A stretch of DNA of 64,000 nucleotides from Bifidobacterium pullorum DSM 20433 (GCF_000771405.1 NZ_JDUI01000001.1:248001-312000); one strand, 5' to 3'; positions 45,314 to 55,027 are shown, counted from the stretch's first letter. Program-made: numbers and translations. The notes: generated from the letters alone by a model not told the origin.

Positions 45314-46968
45314 GCAACGCCCCGGATTCACGAAACGGCACGGGCCGTATCATCATCGACGCGCAGCATATCGGATTCCGCTACCGCACCGGACCATCGG
45401 CCGAAACGGAAACGACCGGTCGCGCCGCCACCGCCGCGTCCCCCGCTACGGGCACGTTGGCCAACGCGTCGTCCGGCGCATCGGCCAACGTGCCCGCCGC
45501 GCTGGACGACGTCACGCTCACTGTCCGCAACGGCGAATTCGTGGTGCTGTGCGGCCAGAGCGGCTGCGGCAAGACCACGTTCACCCGGCTGCTCAACGGT
45601 CTGACGCCCGCATTCCACACCGGCGACCTGACCGGCTCGTGCACGGTGTACGGACTGCGATCCGGCCAGGCCGCCATCGAGGAATACGCCGCCGTGGTGG
45701 GCAGTGTCTTCCAGAATCCGAAGACGCAGTATTTCAACGCGCTCGTGGCTGACGAGCTGGCCTTCCCCTGCGAGAACGCCGGATGGGAGCCGTCCGCGAT
45801 CCGCGAGCGCGTGCGGGAGGTTGCGGAATCGTTCGGCATCGCGCATCTGCTGGATCGGAGCATCTTCCAGCTCTCCGGCGGTCAGAAGCAACGCATCGCC
45901 GTGGCCGCCGCCTGCATGCTGCGCCCGCGGTTGCTGGTGCTCGACGAGCCGACCAGCAATCTGGACCGGCAAGCCATGGCGGACCTCAATGCCATGCTCT
46001 CCCATATCAAAGCTTCCAACGTCACGATTGTGGTGGCCGAACACCGGCTGGCCTGGTGCGCCGACCTGGCCGACCGCTACGTGCTCTTCGAATCCGGCCA
46101 TATCATGCTCGACTGCCCCTCCGACCGGTTCCGGAGCATGCCGGAGCATCAGCGCGAGCAATGGGGGTTGCGCGCCTTGGACCTGTCCGCGTCTCACGCT
46201 GCTGTGCGGCAACGCGTCACGGCCGCGCCGCAGCCGCGCAACGGCATCACGGCCGCGGCGACGACCATCGGCCCCCAGCTTCGGCCGGACGCAACGTCTC
46301 CGGTCATCGCCACCCGCGGACTGACCGTCGGCTACCGTGATGCCCGCCCGTTCGGCCGGCTGCGCCGCCCCAATCCCGGACACGAGCGTTTCAGTCGGAC
46401 GATTCCCGATCTGTCGCTGTATGCCGGTCGGATCGTGGGGCTGATGGGGCATAACGGTGTCGGCAAAACCACATTGGTGCGCACCCTGGTCGGCTTGGCC
46501 AAACCGTTGGCCGGCAACGTGCTCAGGCACGGCGAGACGGCATCGTCCGCCGAACTGACACGACACGGGTTCCTGGTCATGCAGGATGTGAACTATCAGC
46601 TGTTCGCCGATTCGGTGCGCGGTGAGCTGCTGCTGTCCACGCCGTACCGCAACGAGTTCGACGCGCCTGAGGATATCCTGCAGACCGCCGACCGCATCCT
46701 GGCCGATCTGGATCTGGCGGGGCTGGCGGACAGGCATCCGATGAGTCTGTCCGGCGGGCAGAAGCAGCGCACGGCCATTGCCTCCGCGTTGATGTGTGAT
46801 AAGGAGCTGATTGTGCTGGACGAGCCGACCAGCGGCCTGGACCTGTGCCATATGCGCCAGGTCGGCGCGTTGCTGCGCGACCTGGCGGACCGGGGCAAGG
46901 CCGTGCTCGTGGTGACCCATGACGAGGAGTTGGCCGCCGAATGGTGCGACACGGTGGTCCTGCTCTGA
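45310..46968 (+). CDS. ECF transporter fused ATPase (EcfA-EcfA')
   Basis: Both ATPase subunits in one chain of 552 residues. First half: Walker A GQSGCGKTT, signature LSGGQKQRIAVA, Walker B LLVLDEPTSNLD. Second half (from about 335): GHNGVGKTT, LSGGQKQRTAIA, LIVLDEPTSGLD. A Ser/Ala/Gly-rich insert (about 30 residues) sits near residue 35 of the first cassette and a basic linker (about 300-335) joins the halves. ATGA overlap with EcfT. Completes the operon; a palindromic terminator begins 4 nt after the stop. Confidence 0.9.
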   Translation: MSNAPDSRNGTGRIIIDAQHIGFRYRTGPSAETETTGRAATAASPATGTLANASSGASANVPAALDDVTLTVRNGEFVVLCGQSGCGKTTFTRLLNGLTPAFHTGDLTGSCTVYGLRSGQAAIEEYAAVVGSVFQNPKTQYFNALVADELAFPCENAGWEPSAIRERVREVAESFGIAHLLDRSIFQLSGGQKQRIAVAAACMLRPRLLVLDEPTSNLDRQAMADLNAMLSHIKASNVTIVVAEHRLAWCADLADRYVLFESGHIMLDCPSDRFRSMPEHQREQWGLRALDLSASHAAVRQRVTAAPQPRNGITAAATTIGPQLRPDATSPVIATRGLTVGYRDARPFGRLRRPNPGHERFSRTIPDLSLYAGRIVGLMGHNGVGKTTLVRTLVGLAKPLAGNVLRHGETASSAELTRHGFLVMQDVNYQLFADSVRGELLLSTPYRNEFDAPEDILQTADRILADLDLAGLADRHPMSLSGGQKQRTAIASALMCDKELIVLDEPTSGLDLCHMRQVGALLRDLADRGKAVLVVTHDEELAAEWCDTVVLL

Positions 46969-46972
46969 AGGC

Positions 46973-47056
46973 AGGTTCGCACTACCTCAATGTTCAGGAA
47001 ACGGATTGGCGGAATTCCGCCAATCCGTTTCCTCAAAGCCGAAGTAGTGCGAACCT
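46973..47056. terminator. Bidirectional terminator-like palindrome (repeat family 3, copy B)
   Basis: Outer arms AGGTTCGCACTACCTC (46973-46988) with GAAGTAGTGCGAACCT (47041-47056) match copy A at 41311. The inner part is a loopless perfect 38-bp palindrome (46996-47033, centre GGAATTCC). Fills the whole gap between two converging genes. Confidence 0.9.
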
Positions 47057-47893
47057 CTATGACGCGGCCTCGATAAGCGCCCGGGTATAGGTGCTCCGCG
47101 GAGCGGCGAGCATCCGATTCGTAGCGCCTTCCTCCTCGATACGCCCGTCGTGCAGGACCACGATCCGATCGGCCAGATGCTGCACCACGCCCAAATCATG
47201 GGAGACCACGATCAGCGCCATGTCCGGCGTTCGCTCGCGGATGGCGGCGAACGCCTCAAGGATCTGGATGCGGGCGGCCACGTCAATGGCACTCATCGGC
47301 TCATCGGCCAACAGCACCTTGGGATGGTTGACGATGGCACGCGCGATGGCCACGCGTTGCGCCTGACCGCCGGACAATTCCACCGGATACCGGTTCAGGA
47401 ACGCCGCCGGCTCAAGCCCGACCGTCTCCAACGCCGCCCCGCACCGGGCCACCACCTCGGCGGAGGACATGCCGCGGTATCGCAACCGCAACGGCTCCCC
47501 CACCGACCTGGCCACCGTCCACCGTGGATTCAGCGAAGAGAACGGGTCCTGGTACACCAGCCCCGATTCGCTGCGCAACGCCTGGCGGCCGTCCTGCGAC
47601 GCCACGTCCCGTCCGGCATAGGCCACCGTGCCGGCGTCGGCGGCTTCCAGGCCCAACAGGATGCGGGTCAGCGTGGATTTGCCCGACCCGGATCCACCGA
47701 TCACGGCCAGGCATTCCCCGGCCCGAATGTCAACCGATACGTCGAACAGCACCTGCCGGCGTTCCGAACGGCTGCCGAACCATTTGTCGATGTGGCACCC
47801 ACGCAGCACCACGTCATGTGCCACGTCCACGTCCCGCTCGTCCGCAAGCCCATCCGTCCGCGTCGCCTGCGGCGATACCGCACTGTTCGTCAT
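47057..47893 (-). CDS. Dipeptide/oligopeptide/nickel ABC transporter ATPase (DppF/OppF type)
   Basis: 278-residue ATPase: Walker A GGSGSGKST, VYQDPFSSLNPRWTV (typical of peptide ATPases), signature LSGGQAQRVAI, Walker B LLADEPMSAID, switch His in VVSHDLGVV. Last gene of the five-gene operon, overlapping its neighbour by 4 nt (ATGA). The substrate could be peptides or nickel; the sequence does not decide. Confidence 0.9.
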   Translation of the reverse strand: MTNSAVSPQATRTDGLADERDVDVAHDVVLRGCHIDKWFGSRSERRQVLFDVSVDIRAGECLAVIGGSGSGKSTLTRILLGLEAADAGTVAYAGRDVASQDGRQALRSESGLVYQDPFSSLNPRWTVARSVGEPLRLRYRGMSSAEVVARCGAALETVGLEPAAFLNRYPVELSGGQAQRVAIARAIVNHPKVLLADEPMSAIDVAARIQILEAFAAIRERTPDMALIVVSHDLGVVQHLADRIVVLHDGRIEEEGATNRMLAAPRSTYTRALIEAAS

Positions 47894-48747
47894 GCCCGCA
47901 CCTCCGCTTCATCGCATTCCCGGGCCGAAACCTGTGCGGATGCCGCAGCGGAGGCATCCCGCGTGGCATCCGGCCATGCCGTGTGCAAGGTCAGCGCGCG
48001 GGCTGCGCGCACCAGCCGTTCGGTCCGCTCGTCCTGAGGACCGGCAAGCAACGCGGCCGTCTCGCCGGTCTCCACGACCGACCCCTCGTCCAACACCACG
48101 CAGCGTGTGGTGGCGCGGGCCAACACCGAGAAGTCATGGGTGATGAACAGCATCGAAGCGCCTGCGCCGTCGACCAGCGATACCAGCAGGTCCACGATCT
48201 GACGCTGGGTGATCGAGTCGAGCGCCGTGGTCGGTTCGTCGGCCACAATCAGCCGCGGCGAGGTGATCAGCGCGGTGGCGATGCCGACACGTTGGAGCTG
48301 CCCGCCGGAAAGCTCGTGCGGATGTTTGCCCTCCACGTCTGGCGGCAGCCCGACCTTGTCCAGCATGGCGCGCACGCGGTCGACGCGTTCGGCGCGGGCC
48401 AGATCGTAATGCAGCCTCAGCGGCAGTTCGATCTGTTTGCCCACGCTCAGCACGGGGTTCAGCGATGCGCCCGGATTCTGGAAGACCATGCCCGTATACC
48501 GGCCGCGCAGACCGGCGAGCGTCCGGTCCGAGGCGCCAACGACCTCGGTGCCGCCAAGCGAAATCGACCCGGATACGGCGACGTCCGGCGGCAACAGCCC
48601 CAGCATGGCGCGGGCGATCATCGACTTGCCCGACCCGGAGGAACCGATAAGGCCCACACGCTCCCCGTCGCCAACCGTCAGGTCGACCCCGTGGACGATC
48701 TCCTGCCCACCGATGGCGATGCGCAACCCGCGGATGTCAACGCCCAT
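47890..48747 (-). CDS. Dipeptide/oligopeptide/nickel ABC transporter ATPase (DppD/OppD type)
   Basis: 285 residues: Walker A GSSGSGKSM, VFQNPGASLNPVLSVG, signature LSGGQLQRVGI, Walker B LIVADEPTTALD, switch His in FITHDFSVL. Lacks the Cys-rich iron-sulfur tail some DppD proteins have; instead an Ala/Ser/Glu-rich tail. Overlaps both neighbours, so it is tightly cotranscribed. Confidence 0.9.
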   Translation of the reverse strand: MGVDIRGLRIAIGGQEIVHGVDLTVGDGERVGLIGSSGSGKSMIARAMLGLLPPDVAVSGSISLGGTEVVGASDRTLAGLRGRYTGMVFQNPGASLNPVLSVGKQIELPLRLHYDLARAERVDRVRAMLDKVGLPPDVEGKHPHELSGGQLQRVGIATALITSPRLIVADEPTTALDSITQRQIVDLLVSLVDGAGASMLFITHDFSVLARATTRCVVLDEGSVVETGETAALLAGPQDERTERLVRAARALTLHTAWPDATRDASAAASAQVSARECDEAEVRA

Positions 48748-49639
48748 GCCCGTCCTCCTTGCCAGATACGCCCGTCCCCTGGCGCAATGCGGGATTCGTC
48801 ACCGGGTCGATCGCATCGCGCAGGGCGTCGCCGAACAGGTTCAATGCCACAACCACCACGGTCACCACCAAACCCGGCCACAGCACGGTCAACGGGTACA
48901 CGCTGATGAACCGCACGGTGGTGGCCAGGGAATGCCCCCAGCTGGGTGTGCCCGACGGCACGCCCACCCCAAGATAGGTCAACCCCGATTCGGCAAGCAC
49001 CGCGGTGCCGGCCGACAGGGACAGCTGCACCAGCATGACCGGCAGGATATTCGGCACGATATGTCGGAACAGCACATATGCGCCCGAAGCCCCGTCCGCC
49101 ATCGCGGATTCCACGTAGGCGGACCGTGCGACCAGCAGGGCTTGCGGCCGCGCCACGCGGGCCAGGTTCAACCCGTATCCGAATCCGCAGGCGATGACGA
49201 TGACCGCCACCGACGCCCCCAGCGGCACCGCCAGCACCAGGGCGATCAGCACGGTGGGGATCGAGATCAACGCGTCGACCACCACCACCGAAGCGCCGGC
49301 CAACACCGTATGCCGCGAGACCATGGCGGCCACGAACAGCAGACCGAGCGCGGCGGCGACCAGCACCGTCAGGATCACGATGATCAGATTCGTCCGGGAA
49401 CCGGCCATCAGCCAGCTGAAGACATCGGCCCCGGTGCCGTCCGTGCCCAGCCAATGCTCCGCGGACGGGGCCTGCCAGGTGTGGTAGCCATCGGTCTGCA
49501 TCAGCGGCCGAGGCGTCCAGAACAGCGAAACCACCGACACCAGCACCCACAGGCCGATCACCATCAGCGGGAACCTGCCGCTGGCGCGCCGCCACATCGA
49601 ACGCAGCACCACGGCCGCGTAACCGTTCGCATCATTCAT
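48737..49639 (-). CDS. Dipeptide/oligopeptide/nickel ABC transporter permease (DppC type)
   Basis: 300 residues: a first membrane helix (about 25-42), a periplasmic loop containing HWLGTDGTGADVFSW, the DppC signature, and a BPD_transp_1 domain with five helices and the cytoplasmic ESAMADGASGAYVLFRHI coupling loop. Overlaps dppD-like by 11 nt and the dppB-like stop by 4 nt. Confidence 0.92.
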   Translation of the reverse strand: MNDANGYAAVVLRSMWRRASGRFPLMVIGLWVLVSVVSLFWTPRPLMQTDGYHTWQAPSAEHWLGTDGTGADVFSWLMAGSRTNLIIVILTVLVAAALGLLFVAAMVSRHTVLAGASVVVVDALISIPTVLIALVLAVPLGASVAVIVIACGFGYGLNLARVARPQALLVARSAYVESAMADGASGAYVLFRHIVPNILPVMLVQLSLSAGTAVLAESGLTYLGVGVPSGTPSWGHSLATTVRFISVYPLTVLWPGLVVTVVVVALNLFGDALRDAIDPVTNPALRQGTGVSGKEDGHGR

Positions 49640-50613
49640 GCGGACACCTCGTTTCCGTCAGCGGACGCCTTGAGCCGCGGATCCAGGGCCCGATGCGCCA
49701 GATCGACGACCAAACCGATGAGCAGGAAGAACGCGGCGAGCATGAACAGCTCGCCCTGCACGGCGATCAGGTCGCGGTTGCCCACGTCGGTGACCAGCCC
49801 CGTGCCCAATCCGGGAAGCGCGAACAGGTTCTCGATGACCATCACGCCGGTGATCATCTCGGCGAAGGTCAGCCCCACCACCGACACCATCTGCGGCATG
49901 GCCAGCCGCAGCCCGACATGCAGCACGGCCTGGGTGCGGGTCATGCCGCAGGACATCGCCATCTCGATATACCCGGAGGCGACGAACTCCCCCAACGCCG
50001 ACCGCGTATACCGCATCAGGCTCGCCCCTACGATAACGCCCACGCTCAGGGCCGGCAACGCCAACGAGGCCAACGCCGCCCCGGGCGTGCCCCAGCCCGA
50101 GGTCGGGAACCCCTGCGAGGGCAGCACGCCCAACAGTCCCACGCCGCGGCCGAACAGCAGAATCAGCAGCATGCCGCCCCACAACGCCGGAATGGCGCCA
50201 CCGATGATGGAAACCAGCCGGTAGATGGCACGGGAGCGACGCCCGCGGGCCAACGCCGCCGCGCATCCCAGCGGGATGCCGATCAGCATGGCGATCACCA
50301 GCCCCAGTATGATCAGCGGGAACGTGACCGCCGCACGCGCCCCCACCTGCGTGGTGATGGAGCGGCCGGTGAGCATGGACGTGCCGAAATCACCGCGGAC
50401 CAGCGCACCGCACCAGTCCAGATACTGCACGGGCAGCGGCCGGTCCAGCCCCAGTTCGGCGCGCAGCTGCGCCACGCGTTCGGGCGGCGAATTCACGCCG
50501 GCCATCACGGCGGCCACATCGCCCGGCAAAATGCGCAACATGGCGAACACCGCCACCGAAATGGCCAGCAACGCCACCACAAACAGCAGCAGTCGTCGGA
50601 GTACGAACCTCAT
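49636..50613 (-). CDS. Dipeptide/oligopeptide/nickel ABC transporter permease (DppB type)
   Basis: 325 residues starting MRFVLRRLLLFVVALLAISV, the usual DppB N-terminus, followed by RAELGLDRPLPVQYLDW (periplasmic loop) and a BPD_transp_1 domain with the EMAMSCGMTRTQAV coupling loop. The frame extends to 50652; 50613 fits the family and has GAGAGG just upstream. 53 nt after the binding-protein gene. Confidence 0.92.
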   Translation of the reverse strand: MRFVLRRLLLFVVALLAISVAVFAMLRILPGDVAAVMAGVNSPPERVAQLRAELGLDRPLPVQYLDWCGALVRGDFGTSMLTGRSITTQVGARAAVTFPLIILGLVIAMLIGIPLGCAAALARGRRSRAIYRLVSIIGGAIPALWGGMLLILLFGRGVGLLGVLPSQGFPTSGWGTPGAALASLALPALSVGVIVGASLMRYTRSALGEFVASGYIEMAMSCGMTRTQAVLHVGLRLAMPQMVSVVGLTFAEMITGVMVIENLFALPGLGTGLVTDVGNRDLIAVQGELFMLAAFFLLIGLVVDLAHRALDPRLKASADGNEVSA

Positions 50614-50666
50614 GATGCCTCTCGATGCCTCTTCCTGACGTCGTATCCTCACTCGATCACAGCCGC

Positions 50667-52295
50667 TTACCCCTCATAGGACAGGTTCCACAGGGGCAGC
50701 TGGGTCTGGTTGAGGTTCACGGGGAAGCCTTCCACGCCGTTCGCCCACGCTGTGGTGATGCGGTAGTTGAACAGCCAGTCGGCCGGCGCGTCCTCGGACA
50801 CGATGCGCGCCGCCCGCCGCAGCAGTTCGTCCCGATCCGCGTCATCCGTGGCGGCGAGCGCCTGCGCGTACAGGTCCTGCACCTCGGGGTTGTCGTAGTT
50901 GTAGTAGTACTCGGGGTCGGCCCACTGGTAGAAGTCGTGGCTCTCGTTGTGGTCCACGAGCGACAGGTCGTAGTCCTTGTTCGTGTACACGTCCTGCAGC
51001 CAGGTGGAGAATTCCACCACCTCCACTTTCAGGTCGATGCCGATTTCCGCCAGTTGCGAACGCAGCTGGTCGCCCAGGTCGGTGCCGTAGGTGTTCGCGT
51101 ATTCCAGCCGCAGCGTCAGCGGGTTGTCCGGCCCGTAGCCGGCTTCCTCCATCAGCGCGAGCGCCTTGTCCACATCGTGCGGGTACAGGTCGGTCAGGTC
51201 CTCGTATCCGGGGTCGAGCGAAGGGATCGGCCCGCCGAGGGGCGCGTCGGCCCCGCCGCGCGAGGCGATGAGCTCCTCGTGGTCGATGGCATATCGGATC
51301 GCCTGCCGGATGCGGGAATCCGAGGTGTGCTCCCCCGCCCCGTTGAAGGCGAGCACGTACTTGTCGGTGCCGTCGCCGGCCTGGACCGTGTAGTGTTCGG
51401 TGTCGTCGGCGAATTGCCCGGCCAGGTTCTCGCTGACCGGCGCGAGCACCTGCACGTCCCCGGACGCCAGGGCGTTGACGGCCGCGTTGTCGTCGGTGAA
51501 ATACCGGATGACGACCGTCTGGGTCTTCGCCGCATGGTCGCCCCAGTAGTCGGGGTTGGCTTTGAGGGTGATCGAATCGTTGGCGCGGAAATCGGTCACC
51601 AGATACGGTCCGGAGCCGATGGCCTCGGTTTTCGCGTCGTATTCGGCGTCCTTGTCGAAGACCAGTCCGCAGCGTCCGGCGAGCGTCCACAGCAGGTTGG
51701 AGTTCGGCTTGGTCAGCCGCAGTTCCACGGTATGCGGGTCAACGGCCGTGATCGACTCGAAGTTGGCCAGCGAATCGGCATCATGGTATTGCTTGTCCAC
51801 CAGTTCCTGGATGGACCAGACCACGTCGTCGGCGTTGAGCTCGTCCCCGTTGGAGAAGGTCATGCCTTCGTTGAGGTGGAACGTGTAGGTCAGTCCGTCC
51901 GCGCTTTCCTTCCAGCTGGCTGCCAGCGCGGGGACGACCTGGTTGTTCTCGTCGCGTGCGACGAGTCCCTCGTACACGTTGCCGATGAGGATCTGGTCGA
52001 GCGCCGACCCCGACTGGTTGCGGATGTCGAGGTTGGTGGGGGCCAGTTTCAGTCCGATGGTGATGCTGTCGCGTTGTCCCGCGGGCTGCGATGCGGGCCA
52101 GTTGACGATTGCGACGATGCCGATGATGATGGCCGCCGCCGCGATGGCGGCGATGACGATCCATGTCCACGGACGCTTCCGCGGCGTTTTGACGCGGGCG
52201 TTGAGCGAGTCGTCGGTGCTCGCCGTTTCGGAGGGGGATGCGGATATCGGTGTGGTTGCGCCGGCCTGGCCGTGCGCACCTGGGTTTTCAGCCAT
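50667..52295 (-). CDS. Peptide/nickel ABC transporter substrate-binding protein (SBP_bac_5), membrane-anchored
   Basis: 542 residues. A 45-residue Ser/Thr/Ala-rich cytoplasmic N-terminus, then a membrane anchor (about 45-66) with no lipobox Cys, then the SBP_bac_5 domain (DQILIGNVYEGLV, GSGPYLVTDF, RQAIRYAIDHEELI). Most bifidobacterial homologues are lipoproteins, so the anchor is odd. Start 52295 has AAGGA 6 nt upstream. First gene of the operon with the two permeases and two ATPases; opposite strand to coaX. Substrate undetermined. Confidence 0.9.
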   Translation of the reverse strand: MAENPGAHGQAGATTPISASPSETASTDDSLNARVKTPRKRPWTWIVIAAIAAAAIIIGIVAIVNWPASQPAGQRDSITIGLKLAPTNLDIRNQSGSALDQILIGNVYEGLVARDENNQVVPALAASWKESADGLTYTFHLNEGMTFSNGDELNADDVVWSIQELVDKQYHDADSLANFESITAVDPHTVELRLTKPNSNLLWTLAGRCGLVFDKDAEYDAKTEAIGSGPYLVTDFRANDSITLKANPDYWGDHAAKTQTVVIRYFTDDNAAVNALASGDVQVLAPVSENLAGQFADDTEHYTVQAGDGTDKYVLAFNGAGEHTSDSRIRQAIRYAIDHEELIASRGGADAPLGGPIPSLDPGYEDLTDLYPHDVDKALALMEEAGYGPDNPLTLRLEYANTYGTDLGDQLRSQLAEIGIDLKVEVVEFSTWLQDVYTNKDYDLSLVDHNESHDFYQWADPEYYYNYDNPEVQDLYAQALAATDDADRDELLRRAARIVSEDAPADWLFNYRITTAWANGVEGFPVNLNQTQLPLWNLSYEG

Positions 52296-52438
52296 GACGA
52301 TCCTTAATCGTGGTGCTTGATGATGCGATTGTTGAGGTTGTATGGTTGGCCGCCCGTCCGGGTCGTCCACCGTGCACCATTGTAGACCCGCCCCTGTCCG
52401 ACGCGAGTGCCGGACCGTGACACATTCCCGTCCACTGG

Positions 52439-52515
52439 CCATTTCACGTTTCGTTGGAATTCCGGGCTTTTGCAGGAATGGATCAGAGTCACGATGCATC
52501 AGAGTCACGAAATGG
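52439..52515. repeat. Repeat family 1 element upstream of coaX
   Basis: Arms CCATTTC (52439-52445) and GAAATGG (52509-52515) enclose two direct copies of ATCAGAGTCACG (from about 52481 and 52497) joined by ATGC. The reverse complement carries GACTCTGATGCATCGTGAC, the family core, and GGAATTCCAACG also found near 25990. Confidence 0.75.
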
Positions 52516-52565
52516 AGCACGGGCGAGGCCACGGGAGGAATCGGGATGGGCCGTATGATGGAGTC

Positions 52566-53330
52566 ATGCTAGTTGCAGTGGATATTGGCAATACGAATAT
52601 CGTGCTCGGCTTCCTCGAGGGGGAACGGATTGTGGGCACGTACCGGATGACGACGAAGGCCGACCACACCTCCGACGAGTACGGTCTGATGATCACCGAG
52701 TTTCTGCGGATGAGCGGATACGCGCCGCAGGATGTGGACGATGTGATCGTGGCCTCCGTGGTGCCGAAGGTCATGCATTCGTTCCGCGCCAGCATCGTCA
52801 AGTTCCTGGGCATCGATCCGATGGTGGTGGGCCCGGGGGTCAAGTCGGGCATGAACATCCGCATCGATGATCCGAGGTCGCTGGGCGCCGACTGCCTGGC
52901 CGACTGCGCCGGCGCCTACTACGTGTACGGCGGCCCGGTGCTGGTGGCCGATTTCGGCACGGCGACCACGTTCAACTACGTCGACGCGCGCGGCACGATC
53001 ACCTGCGGGTTGATCTCGCCCGGCCTGCGCACGGCGGCCGCCGCGTTGTGGACCGGCACCGCGCAACTGCCCGAGGTGGAGATCACCCGCCCGGATTCGA
53101 TTCTGGCCACCGGAACGAAAACCGCGATGCAGGCGGGGTTGTACTACAACTTCCTGGGCGGCATCGAGCGCACGATCGAGCAGTTCCGCGCGGAGATCCG
53201 GGAGGATTTCCAGGTGGTCGCCACCGGCGGTCTGGGCCGCGTGTTCATGGACGACACCGACCTCATCGATATCTACGACCCCGACCTGATTTTCAAGGGC
53301 ATGGCGAAGATCCACGCCCGCAACGTCTGA
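52566..53330 (+). CDS. coaX: Type III pantothenate kinase
   Basis: Phosphorylates pantothenate in the first step of coenzyme A synthesis. 254 residues, ASKHA fold: DIGNTNIVLGF (phosphate-1 loop, residues 5-15), the pantothenate-binding stretch with GADCLADCAGAYY, DFGTATTFNYVD (phosphate-2), and GGLGRVF (adenosine). The usual GADR is GADC here. Start 52566 from homology; the ribosome site is weak and the region upstream is filled by a repeat element. Monocistronic. Confidence 0.92.
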   Translation: MLVAVDIGNTNIVLGFLEGERIVGTYRMTTKADHTSDEYGLMITEFLRMSGYAPQDVDDVIVASVVPKVMHSFRASIVKFLGIDPMVVGPGVKSGMNIRIDDPRSLGADCLADCAGAYYVYGGPVLVADFGTATTFNYVDARGTITCGLISPGLRTAAAALWTGTAQLPEVEITRPDSILATGTKTAMQAGLYYNFLGGIERTIEQFRAEIREDFQVVATGGLGRVFMDDTDLIDIYDPDLIFKGMAKIHARNV

Positions 53331-53341
53331 ACGGAGCCCGG

Positions 53342-54769
53342 CTACGAGGCGCTGCCCATCGTGAAGCCCTGATTGGTGCCGTATTCCAGCAGATCGCGCT
53401 GCCACAGGGCGATGCCGTCCATGATGCTGACGCGCGTACCGGGTTCCTCGGGCGGTTCGTCTCCGTCGGATTGCCGCCCACTCTCCTCGCTGCGCTCCTC
53501 GGCGAGGGCGTACTCCAGCGCCGTGGTGGACCACTGGTATGCGGTGCCGACCGTGTCGCGGAAATCGTCGCGGGCGTACACCTCGAACGGCAGGTACTGG
53601 TATCCGACCGAAACCTCCCGCGCGGCCTGGGCGAGCACCTTGTTGAACTGCTGCCCGCCGAAATAGGGGATGTCGATGCCACGGGAATCGGTGATGGTGG
53701 TCTTGTTCAGGAACGCCTCATCGCTGAGGGTGTCGTTGTCCGCCGGGAATGCGCCGCCGGCCACACGCGTGGCGATGCCTTCGGCGTCGTGGCAGACGTA
53801 GTCGACGAACCGGAACGCCGCCTCCGGCTTGCGGCTGGAGCGCAGCACGCCCATCGCCGACCCGCCGTTCTCCGCGTTGGTCGCGCTCCCGTCCTCGGTC
53901 GGCATGGTGGCCACCCGCCACAACCCCGACCCTCCCGGCACGTCCGCCAGCAGCAGCGACGGCATCCAGGCGCCGGAGAACAGCGAGGCCACCTGCCCCG
54001 AGCCGAGCGCCGCCTTCCATTCGTCCGACCATGTCGTCAGCCGGGTGTCGACCAGTCCTTCGTCGATCATGCGCTGCCAGAACGCGGCGAACCGCGAGAC
54101 GCCGTCGTCCGTGTTCAGACAGACCGTCACGGTCTTGCCGTCGTCCGACGTGAGGAAGGGTCTGCCTCCGGCGAGCCAGACCATGGCGTTGAAGAAGCTC
54201 GCGTCGCCCGCGTCGGCGGTGATGTATACGCCGATCTCCTTGAGCTTCTTGGCCGCCTCGTAATAGTCTTCCCACGTGCGGATGGATGCGGCGTCGACCC
54301 CGGCCTGCCGGAACACATCCTCGTTGTAGAAGAACGCCATCGGCCCGGAATCCATCGGCAGGGCATAGATGGTGCCGTTCATCTGCACCGAGGACCATGT
54401 GCCGGGCGTGTACTGCTCGGCGTATGACGAGACGCGCTCGGTGATGTCGAGCAGCTGCCCGCTAACCGCGTACTGGCCGAGCGCGAAGTACTCGAGCTGG
54501 ACCACGTCGGGCAGATTGTAGCCATCCTGGATGGCGTGGTTGAGATTGTCGTATCCGCTGATGGTATCCACCTCGACGCGGATATCCGGGTTCGCGGCCT
54601 CGAAATCGCTGACGACCGCCTGCATGCTGGGTTCCCACGACCACACGGTGATGGCGGTGCGCGTGTCGACGGCCGACCCGCAGCCGGATGCGCACGCCAG
54701 CAACGCGGTGCCGGCGGCCCACGCCGCGATTCGGCGCGCCGTTTTCCGGATTCCGCCGCCTTGTGCCAT
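53342..54769 (-). CDS. Sugar ABC transporter substrate-binding lipoprotein (SBP_bac_1), paralogue 1
   Basis: 475 residues. Signal peptide with lipobox candidates LLAC/ASGC (Cys at about 25 or 29), then an extracellular solute-binding domain: ITVWSWEPSMQAVVSDFEAANP, YALPMDSGPMAFFYN, LFSGAWMPSLLL. Very similar throughout to the next gene (same motifs in the same order), so a tandem duplication. It has an extra acidic insert near 430 (EERSEESGRQSDGDEPPEEP) that the second copy lacks. AAGGAG 5 nt before the start. The shared MalF/MalG-type permeases lie at 60.5-62.5 kb. Confidence 0.9.
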   Translation of the reverse strand: MAQGGGIRKTARRIAAWAAGTALLACASGCGSAVDTRTAITVWSWEPSMQAVVSDFEAANPDIRVEVDTISGYDNLNHAIQDGYNLPDVVQLEYFALGQYAVSGQLLDITERVSSYAEQYTPGTWSSVQMNGTIYALPMDSGPMAFFYNEDVFRQAGVDAASIRTWEDYYEAAKKLKEIGVYITADAGDASFFNAMVWLAGGRPFLTSDDGKTVTVCLNTDDGVSRFAAFWQRMIDEGLVDTRLTTWSDEWKAALGSGQVASLFSGAWMPSLLLADVPGGSGLWRVATMPTEDGSATNAENGGSAMGVLRSSRKPEAAFRFVDYVCHDAEGIATRVAGGAFPADNDTLSDEAFLNKTTITDSRGIDIPYFGGQQFNKVLAQAAREVSVGYQYLPFEVYARDDFRDTVGTAYQWSTTALEYALAEERSEESGRQSDGDEPPEEPGTRVSIMDGIALWQRDLLEYGTNQGFTMGSAS

Positions 54770-54950
54770 GGCCGCTCCTTCCGCCGTGTGTGGACCCGTT
54801 CCATCATGTCGTGTACGGACAGTGTACGGCATCCGTCTGAGTGCGGGTCGCCGCGCTCCCGGCCCGCCGTCGTTCGACCACCCCCGCAGTGGCGTGGGAG
54901 GATCACGGCCCTGAACCGTCGAAGAAGCCGGCGGCGAGGGGGAATACGAC

Positions 54951-54987
54951 GAAGCGGCCCGGGGCAACGCATGCCGCGGACCGCTTC
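54951..54987 (-). terminator. Hairpin after sugar-binding paralogue 2
   Basis: GAAGCGGCCCG (54951-54961) with CGGACCGCTTC (54977-54987), one wobble, 40 nt after the stop of the 55028 gene. Separates the two paralogues' transcripts. Confidence 0.65.
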
Positions 54988-55027
54988 CGATGTTCAGTTA
55001 TGGTGTCCCGTTACCGGCTTGGCCGGT

